From NCBI GenBank assembly GCA_042663485.1, contig JBHTAF010000001.1: DNA of 64,000 nucleotides; one strand, written 5' to 3'. Source of the stretch: Natronosalvus sp042663485 (GTDB taxonomy: Archaea > Halobacteriota > Halobacteria > Halobacteriales > Natrialbaceae). Both the position numbers and the translations under genes were made by a program. Shown one piece after another: positions 43,179 to 51,913 of the stretch (its first letter is position 1; every line of letters starts with the position of its first letter). Under the pieces are notes generated by a model. That model was not told the origin of the DNA, did no database searches, and was given only the letters and a program-made list of their open reading frames with translations.

Positions 43179-43733
43179 CTAATTCAATCCATATTGTTCA
43201 AGTGTCGTTTCTAACTCTGAAAAGGCGTTCATAACTTCCTGTTTATCAGTTACTCCGGCTATGACTACTTTTCCAGAGGAAAAGATCAACAAAACAAAGT
43301 CATGATCAGAGGGGCGGTAGACTAGACCCGGAAACTGTTCGGGTTCGTACTCGGTCTGTTCGAGGCCTAGTCCGATTGCAAGGGCTTCCAAGTTCTGAGT
43401 TTGTTCAAGATCAGCTACGAGAACGTAGTTCTGAATGGCGAAGTCAGTATCATTAGGATTCGTTATCACCCCCATTTCTGACAAGAGTGTCAGAAACCGG
43501 TCACGGTAGGATTACGTCTCTTCTTCAGACTCTCCACCAGTGACGATATACTTCCCAGTATGGTAGATCGTGATTAGTGGTGCATCATCGTTAATCCGTA
43601 GGTAGATCCCAGGATACTTGTCTGGGTTATAGTCAGCAATTGCAGGATCAAGATCATCTGCGAGCTGGGAAAGATCTATCTCGATGTCGAGTGTGCCAGA
43701 TCCTATGACATTGACAACATCCCTATGGAAGAA
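43179..43733 (-). pseudogene. TATA-binding protein (TBP) gene broken by an in-frame stop
   Basis: Reading the minus strand from 43733, 185 codons in one frame give both repeats of a TBP. Repeat 1 (VVNVIGSGTLDIEIDLSQLA, then KYPGIYLRINDDAPLITIYH and TGKYIVTGG) is followed by an in-frame TAA at 43514-43512. Then comes SYRDRFLTLLSEMG and repeat 2 (YVLVADLEQTQNLEALAIGL, EYEPEQFPGLVYR, SSGKVVIAG). Repeat 2 alone could start at TTG 43484 and give a 101-residue half-TBP. There is no ATG, GTG or TTG before repeat 1 after the stop codon at 43734-43736, and the restriction gene ends only 10 bases upstream. TBPs bind promoters with TFB. A functioning half protein is possible but unproven. Confidence 0.75.
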
Positions 43734-43742
43734 TTACTTCTT

Positions 43743-46700
43743 CTAGTTGACAGTTCCTTCTACGATCTCGATCTCTTCGTCACTCAACTCGTACAGTTCA
43801 TAGACTATCCGGTTGATTAGATCATTAGTTCTGTCAATCTTTTCCTCCAATTCACCGGCGTGATTCTTTACCTGTAGATAGCTACCTAATCCACTCTCAA
43901 TATCACTGGTTTCGGGAAGCGTAAGCTTCCGCAGACGATCCGCCAAGGAATTGGACTTAGTTGCTGTCTCACGGAAGTTAGCGAACCCGCCTGCTTCGCT
44001 GATGGCTACCGGCACAAATCCTTCAATTAAATCTGCCTCAGTCTCAGAGAGATTGGTGATCTGTAGAGCCGGCTTGAGATCGGTTTCGGTGTATCCCCAC
44101 TGGTCTGTTTCATAGTCACCTTCTTCTTCGTCTTCCGGCTTGTAGCGTGCGGTCAGCTGTATCTCGATAGAGGTTAGTGACTCACGGACTACTTCTACGG
44201 TTCCGACTTTGAGCTTTTCACGATCCTCAGCTGTATCGGTTAAGATAGAGTCTGACGAGCCTGCTGGCGGTTGAGAGAGCCCGACTTCTGACAGCGTTTG
44301 GCCATCTGAGTAAGACCCAAGATGGTCGAGGAGGGAGAGATTACAGTTTTGATACCGTGAATTGAGATCGGTTATTTCTTGAGCGAAATATGCGAGCAGG
44401 TCATGGATGACATCAGTACTATTATCGTTGATGTGTTGTTCTACTATGCTCAGTACTTCACTGGTGTCACCGGTTTCTAACGCAGACTCGTAGGTGGAGA
44501 CCGCGTTTTCAAGCAGCGATTTGCGTTCAGCTTCAGGAGTCTCGAACTCGATTTCCCGGATTGGGAGCTGCTGGAAATACTGCTTCGTGCAGGTGATATA
44601 GCCACCTCGGAAGACATTGCTGATCGATTGTAGGCACATAAATAACAGGTTCGAGTTGATAAGTGAGAGGACGTATAGCTCGGAATAGTCAGTATCCTCC
44701 AGAAGGGAAATGGCGAATCCGCCGCTAGCCATGAGAATGTAGTCGGATTGTGGTTCAGGATATTTTGAGAAGGAAGGAGAATCCGCAAGAAGTGGGATTA
44801 GCAGTTCTGCTTCATCATGGATGCTCAGGTTTCGCGGTGCACTGTAGTCGTACCAGTGCGAGTAATCTGCTCTATCCTCCAGCAGATCTCGGTTCTCTTC
44901 CAAATAGCTCCATGCCTGCGGATAGTTGGTAGAGAACTCGTCTTCAGGGATTAGATTGTAGTCTGAGTTATAAGGCCAGATCAAACGCTTGTCCTCAGGA
45001 TCAGTGAACGTATATTTTCCGAAGTCAGTAGAATGAATAGGTTTTCTCAGCACCTCCGATTCAATGTTGAACGTCTCGGATTTGGCGTCTGATGTACAAA
45101 CTGTGATACTGCTGTGTTGGTCTTCCTTTTGCAATTCGAAGACGCTGTCGTCACCGGAGCTGGTTCCGCGCCCGATCGCTGCAGCGATTTCTTCTAATGG
45201 CTGGGCCTTGCTTTCCGCCTTGTCGATTATGGTTTGTATCTCTCTGCGGTGGAAGTTCCAACTCTCACCAGAGAGCGATTCATTTTCAAAGGTGTTTTTG
45301 TCCCAATCATCTGAGTCCTCAAGATCCTGAATGGTGCCGGGATCGCTACCGTCCTCAAGTTTCCAATGGGGGAACGATTCCCCCTGTTCTTGGCCTTCTA
45401 AGAAGAGCAGGGTGGTGTATGTGGTTGCAGCTCCTGCGAACACTTGATTAGATCCGAAATCAGCGATACCGGAGATCTGTTTGTTTGTGGCTAGTTTATT
45501 CCGGAGTGCTTCTCCGTAATCGACCTGGAATACTTTGTTGGGAATGATATAGCCAAATTTGCCTTCTTTGTTGAGTAGATCAACTCCTTTTTCGATAAAT
45601 AGCACATATAAATCGTAGTTCCCGATCGCAGTTTCATAGACTGATTTGTAATATCCAGTGAATTGCTTGGGCAGTCGCTGGATTGGTGAATATGGCGGGT
45701 TCCCGATTACAGCATCGAATCCTGCGTTATCGCGTTTCTCTCCTTCTTCGTCGAAGAAGACTTCGGGATATTCGAGTTCCCAATGGAAGAAGTCAGTATC
45801 GGAATTTAAATTTTGTGCGGACTTGAACCAGTCTTTCTCTTGGATCTCGCTCCATTTGTCATCGTCATCGATCGCTGCCGCCATTTGCTCATAGGCATCC
45901 TGAGGAACATCTAGATCGAATCGTTCGGCTGTGTGTACGTTGGTCAGCTTGAACAACCGTTGGTAGAGAGGGTCGTCTCGGATTTGATCGTAGATCTCCT
46001 CCATGGACTTGACGTCTTCCAGAGTTTCGTTGTCGATCTCGAGGAGTTCCTGCATCCTCTCCATAACGTGCTCAAGAGTTTTCTGGCGAACTATTGCCCA
46101 AGCCTGTGTGAGGGTGATCTGACCATCATCATTGTTGGGGGATCCGTTTGACAGTACCTCGGTGACGTCAGAGCCGGTTAACGAGTTGCCAGCCTTCAGG
46201 TGGTGATCGAGGAATGCGAGTGGCCGATCAGCTGCCAAGGTATCGAGCCACATCGAGAGCTTTGCGAGTTCGACAGCCATCCCGTTCAAATCGACTCCGT
46301 AGATACATTCTTTAGCGATCTCACGGCGTATATGCTGCTCATCAAATGCAACACCCATCTCCGTTTCAACCTCTCTAACCTCGTTCATCACCTGCTCTGT
46401 AAGGTATCCGGTTGCTCGAGTAAGGAAATGACCGCTCCCCATCGCAGGATCCAAAATCTTCAACTCGGTCACCCTTCGAAGGAACGGACCCAAATACTCC
46501 TGTGTGCCAGGTTCAAATCCTTGTTCAACCAAATCCTCTCGGATCTCCTCAACTAGGGGCGTCACAGTTTCCTCAACAATGTGCGTGACTACGTAGTCTG
46601 GAGTATAGTATGCGCCTGTAGCCTTCCGTTCGCCCTCGTCGTTGACAACGTACAACCCACCCTCAGGAACCGTCTCGACAGCATCAGCGACTGTTACTTC

Positions 46701-48071
46701 TGTTGCTGACTTCCAGACTTGACCTCCATCTTTTTCGACAGCAGCATAGTCTTCCGGTGCAATCCGGAACTGGTGCTCCAATAGACCTTCGTAAACGCTT
46801 CCGAGGTGCCGAGTATCTAAGTCAGCATAATCCGCTAACACGTACCGGCTTTCCTCATTTTCTGTCGTCGACAACCGGTAGATCACTTCAGCTAAGTACT
46901 GATTGCTGACCGTATTCTCCGCAAGGAACTCATGGTTTTCACGGTCAAATAAACCGCCGTTGTATGGGGGAATTCCTAAGGATTCCTCGCCTTTATCGAT
47001 TAGTCTGAACAGATCCTCAAGTTGTCTCCACATCGTTTGGGAGTACTCACTGTACTCATCGTCGAACCCTTCGTCCACCTCCCCGATCGTATCGTGGATC
47101 TGTAAGCGTAGCTGGTCGAGGCTAAAGTTCTCTTCATACTCTTCTTTGGCCGCCTGTCCCTCCGGATGGATCAAATTACGCGACTCAGCGTACAGCACGA
47201 ACATCAGCCTGTAGAGTAGAACCAAGGACTGTTCCTTTAGCTCGTCCAGTCCTTCAGTGTCATCCGGATCGATCTCCAAGTCGTTTGATTCAACGAATCC
47301 GTGTCCAAGCACTCGTAATGCGGTGAAGACGTTGTCCTGAAGATCTTCGCCAAGCTGTTGAGAGGCGGTTTCGCTCTCAGACCAGACTGATTCGAGAAAC
47401 GTAGAGCCAGATCCTCCTTGGAAGGCTTCTGGTCTGAAAAATGCGTAGAAGTACTTGAATTGCTCTAGGTCGCCTTGTTCCAAGAGTTCAGGGAGATCGA
47501 CTTCGTAGTATGTCTTTGTCTCGTAGTCTTTGGTTCCGTAGAGCCGCCATTTCCTGCCATTGGTAAGAATACCCCATTCAATATTTTCGATGTTCTCAAG
47601 ATAGTGTTTGATCTGATGGGAAGCGTCTCGATACGGTCGCTGTTCGCTGAATCGAGTGTTGAAGTCGGCGTCCCACTGTTTGGCCTCGACGATTCCGACT
47701 CCTTTGTCGAAGAGATCGGTTGTGTTCTGTGTATCTAGGTAGACTGTTGCCGCATCTCGACGTTTTTCATCGTCTTCGAAGAGAAGGATATCGACATAGC
47801 CGTGGCCGTCGGGTAGAGTGGTTTCGACTTGTGTTCCGTATCCGAGGATCTCGAGTACGTTTTTAATCCAGTCGTCGATCAGTGCATCTTCTTTCAGCCC
47901 TTTGAACAGATCGCCTTCGAGTTGGTAGAGCGTTTGAAGCTCTTCTAGTACTTCTTCCGCTTCGGTATTACACTCCCATTCGGGCCGGTGTTTGAGGCGT
48001 TCATCAAGATAGTGGCTTGAGAAAAGGTTTGAATTGTTGTAGGGCTGATCGGCAAGCGTAAGCTGACTCAT
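43743..48071 (-). CDS. Type IIG restriction-modification enzyme (Eco57I-like)
   Basis: The 1442-residue protein combines functions. An N-terminal PD-(D/E)XK nuclease has Asp94 in YVDILLF and Glu129-Ala-Lys131 in GIVEAKQ. A helical linker follows. The methyltransferase has GAYYTPDYVV (about 487-496), motif I DPAMGSGHFL (about 541-550) and catalytic NPPY (791-794). A C-terminal target-recognition region lies at about 1000-1440. It would methylate adenine in its own site and cut unmodified DNA. It stands alone, without BREX or DISARM partners nearby. It is divergent from the HerA-like gene across 208 bases, which should contain both promoters. Confidence 0.88.
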   Translation of the reverse strand: MSQLTLADQPYNNSNLFSSHYLDERLKHRPEWECNTEAEEVLEELQTLYQLEGDLFKGLKEDALIDDWIKNVLEILGYGTQVETTLPDGHGYVDILLFEDDEKRRDAATVYLDTQNTTDLFDKGVGIVEAKQWDADFNTRFSEQRPYRDASHQIKHYLENIENIEWGILTNGRKWRLYGTKDYETKTYYEVDLPELLEQGDLEQFKYFYAFFRPEAFQGGSGSTFLESVWSESETASQQLGEDLQDNVFTALRVLGHGFVESNDLEIDPDDTEGLDELKEQSLVLLYRLMFVLYAESRNLIHPEGQAAKEEYEENFSLDQLRLQIHDTIGEVDEGFDDEYSEYSQTMWRQLEDLFRLIDKGEESLGIPPYNGGLFDRENHEFLAENTVSNQYLAEVIYRLSTTENEESRYVLADYADLDTRHLGSVYEGLLEHQFRIAPEDYAAVEKDGGQVWKSATEVTVADAVETVPEGGLYVVNDEGERKATGAYYTPDYVVTHIVEETVTPLVEEIREDLVEQGFEPGTQEYLGPFLRRVTELKILDPAMGSGHFLTRATGYLTEQVMNEVREVETEMGVAFDEQHIRREIAKECIYGVDLNGMAVELAKLSMWLDTLAADRPLAFLDHHLKAGNSLTGSDVTEVLSNGSPNNDDGQITLTQAWAIVRQKTLEHVMERMQELLEIDNETLEDVKSMEEIYDQIRDDPLYQRLFKLTNVHTAERFDLDVPQDAYEQMAAAIDDDDKWSEIQEKDWFKSAQNLNSDTDFFHWELEYPEVFFDEEGEKRDNAGFDAVIGNPPYSPIQRLPKQFTGYYKSVYETAIGNYDLYVLFIEKGVDLLNKEGKFGYIIPNKVFQVDYGEALRNKLATNKQISGIADFGSNQVFAGAATTYTTLLFLEGQEQGESFPHWKLEDGSDPGTIQDLEDSDDWDKNTFENESLSGESWNFHRREIQTIIDKAESKAQPLEEIAAAIGRGTSSGDDSVFELQKEDQHSSITVCTSDAKSETFNIESEVLRKPIHSTDFGKYTFTDPEDKRLIWPYNSDYNLIPEDEFSTNYPQAWSYLEENRDLLEDRADYSHWYDYSAPRNLSIHDEAELLIPLLADSPSFSKYPEPQSDYILMASGGFAISLLEDTDYSELYVLSLINSNLLFMCLQSISNVFRGGYITCTKQYFQQLPIREIEFETPEAERKSLLENAVSTYESALETGDTSEVLSIVEQHINDNSTDVIHDLLAYFAQEITDLNSRYQNCNLSLLDHLGSYSDGQTLSEVGLSQPPAGSSDSILTDTAEDREKLKVGTVEVVRESLTSIEIQLTARYKPEDEEEGDYETDQWGYTETDLKPALQITNLSETEADLIEGFVPVAISEAGGFANFRETATKSNSLADRLRKLTLPETSDIESGLGSYLQVKNHAGELEEKIDRTNDLINRIVYELYELSDEEIEIVEGTVN

Positions 48072-48279
48072 TCGTGTTGCGCGTAGCTACGTAAGCGAAA
48101 GGTCATGAAATTACTGAAAATCCAATATTGTTTCTTTCCAATCAAGTATTCGCGAGGAGACAAGGTTTGAGGGAGTGTCAATCAATTTGGCCGCTACAGC
48201 TGATCAAAAACACAGGGATTCGGCAAAGGAAACGTGGTGTGTCGTACCAGCCTATCAACGCTGGCTTCTATAGTGGTGT

Positions 48280-50280
48280 GTGAGCCGTTCCATTGAGTTT
48301 AGTGCCGAGTGGTTGCTTCGGTTGGTAGAAGACGTTGAGGAGATCGATGAGGATCTTCAAACGGTTGTAGCGGCTGCAGTCGCGTCACAGAACACTACGC
48401 TACAAAACCGGGTGGGAACACTGCTGACACTGAAACAGCTCGAGGAACACCGTTACCCGTTCACGAACCAGCCAACAAGGGGCACCATCGAGTTGGGAAC
48501 CAGCTTTTCCAGCGATCGTGTCCAGCTTGAGGAAGACGATCTCTCAATGCATCTCTTGGCGGTCGGGCAGTCAGGAGCGGGAAAGACCACGTTGTTCTAC
48601 AATCTGATGGAGCAGACTACGGTTCCGTTCTGGAGCTTTGACTTGAAGCAGGACTATCGGCATCTCGCGCAAGAGCGAGACGTGTTGGTGTTGCCGTGGA
48701 CAGAACTGAAGTTTAACCCGTTGAAGCCGCCGCCAAATGTACCTCCACGACGCTGGGCACAGGTCTTAACCGAGATCTTTGGTCACGCCACAGCATTGCT
48801 CTCCGGATCGAAAAACTACCTGTTGAAACAGATAATCGAACTCTATCGAGCCTACAACCTGTTTGAAGAGGTATCCCCACCGTACCCGAGTCTGCACGAG
48901 CTCGAGCTACTGATTGAGACGGCGAAAATCAACTACGTACGGAAGACTTCGAACTACCGAGACACCATATTAAATCGAGTCGAGGCGATGAACTTGGTGG
49001 CGGGAACCGTCTTCGACTGTAGTACCGGTTACTCAGTAGAACAGTTGCTTTCGAAGAACGTGGTGTTCGAGTTTGACGGTTTGAACCGTGACGTCCAGAA
49101 CTTCTTGATGGAGATCTTGTTCGCCTACGTCTATGAATACCGACTAAGACAATATCAACGAGGTACTGGTCTCCGCCATCTATTCTTTCTCGACGAGGGA
49201 AAACAGGTGTTCTCGGTGTACAAGGAGCGTCAGGATGCCGCCGGACTACCTGCGATCGATGAGTTGACGGCGAAGATGCGAGAGTTCGGAGAAGGTCTGG
49301 TGGTTGCTGATCAGGAAGCCACGAAACTGACCGACTCGATTAAAGCGAACACCTACACCAAGATTCTCCTGCCAACTGGTGATCGAAAACAGTTTGATGC
49401 GGTTGTTGACTCGATCGGGTTGTCCCAGAGACAGGTAGAGTATGCTCAAAACTTGGATATCGGTGAAGCTGTTGTCCAAGTCGGGAACGGTGATTCCGTG
49501 CCAGTAAGGTTTGAGGAGTATGTATTGGAGAAGACGGTTTCTGACGACGAGCTTCAGGTGTTGATGGCTGAAGACTGGAACGACTTGTCTGCAACTTCTC
49601 GAGAACGCACCCCTGAGTACGAGATCCGGGTAGCTCCAAACCGGTCGGAAGAATCACCTGAGCCAAAAATCGTAGAAGATCCACAGTCAGAAATCACGGT
49701 TTCCACTGATGCAGATCAACTCCTAACCGATGTAGTCAAACACCCGTTTAAACCGTTGACAGAGAGATATTCCGAGTTCTCAAGCACTTACAAGGGAAAC
49801 AAGGCGAAGAATGAACTCTTGGAGAACGGTGTAGTGATCGAACGGCATATCCGTGGACCGGAGGAGTTGAAGCTGCTTGAGTTGACGAAGAAAGGCCGGA
49901 ACTACGTTGAAGACCAGCTCGAGCTTGATCCTTCTGTCCCGGGGAGAGGCGGGATCGTCCACCAGTACTGGCAACACCAGGTCAAAGACTTGGTTGAGGG
50001 ACTGGGTTGGACGGCGAAACTCGAGTTATTCAATGCCGATGTCTACATCAACATGGGTACCTCAGAGTTTGTGGTTGAGATCGCGATGGGCGATAATCCT
50101 CGAGAGATCGAACATGTAGAAACACATTTAGAGAAGTTCGATACCGTCTGGATCCTCGGACGTACCGAAGAAGTCTGTACCGGGTTAGAAAAGCGGCTGA
50201 AAAAGAGTGGTGCGGATACTGATCGTATTGTATTCCACCGGTTCCAAGACATCACTGACCCTGAAAAATTCTTGAAATAG
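48280..50280 (+). CDS. HerA/VirD4-like ATPase with winged helix and nuclease-like C-terminus
   Basis: The 666-residue protein (GTG start) has Walker A GQSGAGKT (96-103) and Walker B LFFLDEGK (301-308). A winged-helix segment follows at about 485-545 (AKNELLENGVVIERHIRG). The last 110 residues resemble PD-(D/E)XK: Asp587 in ADVYINMG and Glu600 in VVEIAMG, with the usual Lys replaced by Ala602. It lacks membrane helices. It is not in the secretion operon, so it could be a second coupling protein, a DNA translocase in mobilisation or a defence ATPase. The replaced Lys makes active cleavage uncertain. Confidence 0.65.
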   Translation: MSRSIEFSAEWLLRLVEDVEEIDEDLQTVVAAAVASQNTTLQNRVGTLLTLKQLEEHRYPFTNQPTRGTIELGTSFSSDRVQLEEDDLSMHLLAVGQSGAGKTTLFYNLMEQTTVPFWSFDLKQDYRHLAQERDVLVLPWTELKFNPLKPPPNVPPRRWAQVLTEIFGHATALLSGSKNYLLKQIIELYRAYNLFEEVSPPYPSLHELELLIETAKINYVRKTSNYRDTILNRVEAMNLVAGTVFDCSTGYSVEQLLSKNVVFEFDGLNRDVQNFLMEILFAYVYEYRLRQYQRGTGLRHLFFLDEGKQVFSVYKERQDAAGLPAIDELTAKMREFGEGLVVADQEATKLTDSIKANTYTKILLPTGDRKQFDAVVDSIGLSQRQVEYAQNLDIGEAVVQVGNGDSVPVRFEEYVLEKTVSDDELQVLMAEDWNDLSATSRERTPEYEIRVAPNRSEESPEPKIVEDPQSEITVSTDADQLLTDVVKHPFKPLTERYSEFSSTYKGNKAKNELLENGVVIERHIRGPEELKLLELTKKGRNYVEDQLELDPSVPGRGGIVHQYWQHQVKDLVEGLGWTAKLELFNADVYINMGTSEFVVEIAMGDNPREIEHVETHLEKFDTVWILGRTEEVCTGLEKRLKKSGADTDRIVFHRFQDITDPEKFLK

Positions 50281-50506
50281 AGCGATACGGGATCTACCGC
50301 GATCTAGCTATGGAGATGAGCTTACTCCAAATCATAGGTCTTTTTGGACTGATCTGAGATAGTGTCTCCATGAGTGATGGTCACATTAGACGTGCTTTTC
50401 TACATCAGAAATCGAGTACGGTCCTAACGGAGCAGACGATTCAACTCACAAGACCGGCGACGATTGTTACATCTCGAGGGATCGATCCAAAGAGGAAGGT
50501 GGTTTC

Positions 50507-51250
50507 ATGAGCGACTTTGAGCCAGCGTTCGAAACCGGCGAGGTGGTTATTGATAGGGAGTATGCTGGCTCGGATCCGAATAGAGCGGTCGTTGTCAACC
50601 AACCGCCGACTGTGGCACACGATTGGGAGATCTTTAGCCGAAGGAAAACACTTGCTGAGGACAATCCTGAATATCCAGAGGATGATCGTGTCGTAATTGT
50701 TGTGTATAAGCAGGATTTAGAGGAAGTGTATCCGTACTATACTGGTGCTTTTTCGATCCGGTTATCACGTCTCAACCAGGATGGTGTAAAGTATTACTCG
50801 TTTCCTGAGTCTCGGCTTAAAGTGGTAGATTCGCTTGACTCAGTGAAGGTAAATCTAAGCAAGGTCTTTCCCTCACCGTATCATTCCCGGAACTTCACGG
50901 TCGAGCCAAACCGTGACTGGATTGCTGAGATAGGGCGATACGAGTATCCGGTGCCGTTTCCATTGGTCCGTGATTGTGGTGACTGGTTTGAGCTGATCAA
51001 CGGTCACAAGCGGGTATGGGCAGCGCACCTTCTCGGATTAGAAGAGATCTATGTCGAGTGTTCGTATATTGATGATGAGAAGGCTGCGGTTGAGTGGGCA
51101 GGACGACACCTACTTGACTACGATGGAAAGCAACAAGATGAGGCTTTCTCCCGGATCATCGATCGGTTTGGGAATGAGATCACCGAATCATATGGCTTTC
51201 CAGATCTAAATGCTGGTGAGGAAGCCGCCATATCGGACGGAGGTCAGTGA
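50507..51250 (+). CDS. ParB-like N-terminal domain protein
   Basis: The 247-residue protein has a ParB/Srx-like domain in its C-terminal half, seen in VPFPLVRDCGDWFELINGHK followed by RVWAAHLLGLEEIYVE (the G-H-K/R-R-x-x-A motif). It has no ParB helix-turn-helix. The N-terminal 110 residues are unrecognised. Such proteins on mobile elements take part in partition, transcription control or have nuclease activity. It follows the HerA-like gene by 226 bases on the same strand. No ParA is visible in this window. Confidence 0.65.
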   Translation: MSDFEPAFETGEVVIDREYAGSDPNRAVVVNQPPTVAHDWEIFSRRKTLAEDNPEYPEDDRVVIVVYKQDLEEVYPYYTGAFSIRLSRLNQDGVKYYSFPESRLKVVDSLDSVKVNLSKVFPSPYHSRNFTVEPNRDWIAEIGRYEYPVPFPLVRDCGDWFELINGHKRVWAAHLLGLEEIYVECSYIDDEKAAVEWAGRHLLDYDGKQQDEAFSRIIDRFGNEITESYGFPDLNAGEEAAISDGGQ

Positions 51251-51913
51251 ATATCGGGTAGAATATTGGAAAAGGAGAGTGAGAGAAGAGTTCGAAACGC
51301 CCCCATCGCAAAGTAAGTCAGTTAGGAGAATTGGCTCAGTCACAATCATTTATAAATGACAGGATGGTTCCATTTATTTCAGTAGGATATTGGGTAGGGG
51401 ACTGTTCATGGAGGTTTAGCAGGTACGGATTTCCCCTATGAAGGTGGGAGAGTTTCCGGGTTGTGTTCTTGGACGTTCTAAACGGGTTTTGGTGTTATCT
51501 GGTTTTCTTGCTCTATATCTCCAGTAACTCTGTCTCCTGCCGTTGATTCGGCATACGAACGGAGCTAAACCATTGTCTGTGCAAATGAAGAGTTAGGAAC
51601 AGTTATTTTTGCGTCATGAACGGTTATATCTGGCTTTCCCACACCGGGTTTTATAAAGGTAATACATCTTATACGATAGTAGAAAAACACAGTCAACCAA
51701 TCCAAATAGTAACATAGTGGCACGGGATTCCAAAGTTTCACACCCCGCACCCTGAACCAGGTTATCTTTTTTGGGATCGGGATCCCGCGGCTTCGAGATC
51801 AGCCGACATCCGATCACAAACCGCCCCATGACACAGGCGGACAAGAAAAACACAGTGTCAACGTGGAAACCACTACAACCACGTCAAAAAATAATATAGG
51901 TGACAATACAACA
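51251..51913. other. Intergenic region upstream of S-layer gene
   Basis: This 660-base gap holds no convincing gene; short frames on the minus strand around 51565-51853 have no protein-like composition. It contains a perfect 14-base palindrome TCATTTATAAATGA at 51346-51359 and a 10-base one, CGGGATCCCG, at 51778-51787. The first includes a TATA-like core. The end of the region is A-rich and leads into the S-layer promoter. Confidence 0.5.
51888..51898 (+). promoter_or_regulatory. TATA element of the S-layer gene
   Basis: AAAATAATATA lies 16-26 bases before the ATG at 51914. At archaeal spacing this gives a transcript that begins at or just before the start codon, that is, leaderless. Confidence 0.5.

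Noticed and set aside
43179..43484. A designed one-repeat mini-TBP gene
   Set aside because: The first repeat is present upstream in the same frame with only one stop between, so a broken full-length gene is the simpler reading. A functional half protein remains possible.
43743..48071. BREX PglX or DISARM methylase
   Set aside because: The protein has its own N-terminal PD-(D/E)XK nuclease and none of the partner genes of those systems are adjacent.
51565..51853. Two short minus-strand frames before the S-layer gene
   Set aside because: They have no protein-like pattern, overlap each other in different frames and lie in a promoter region.
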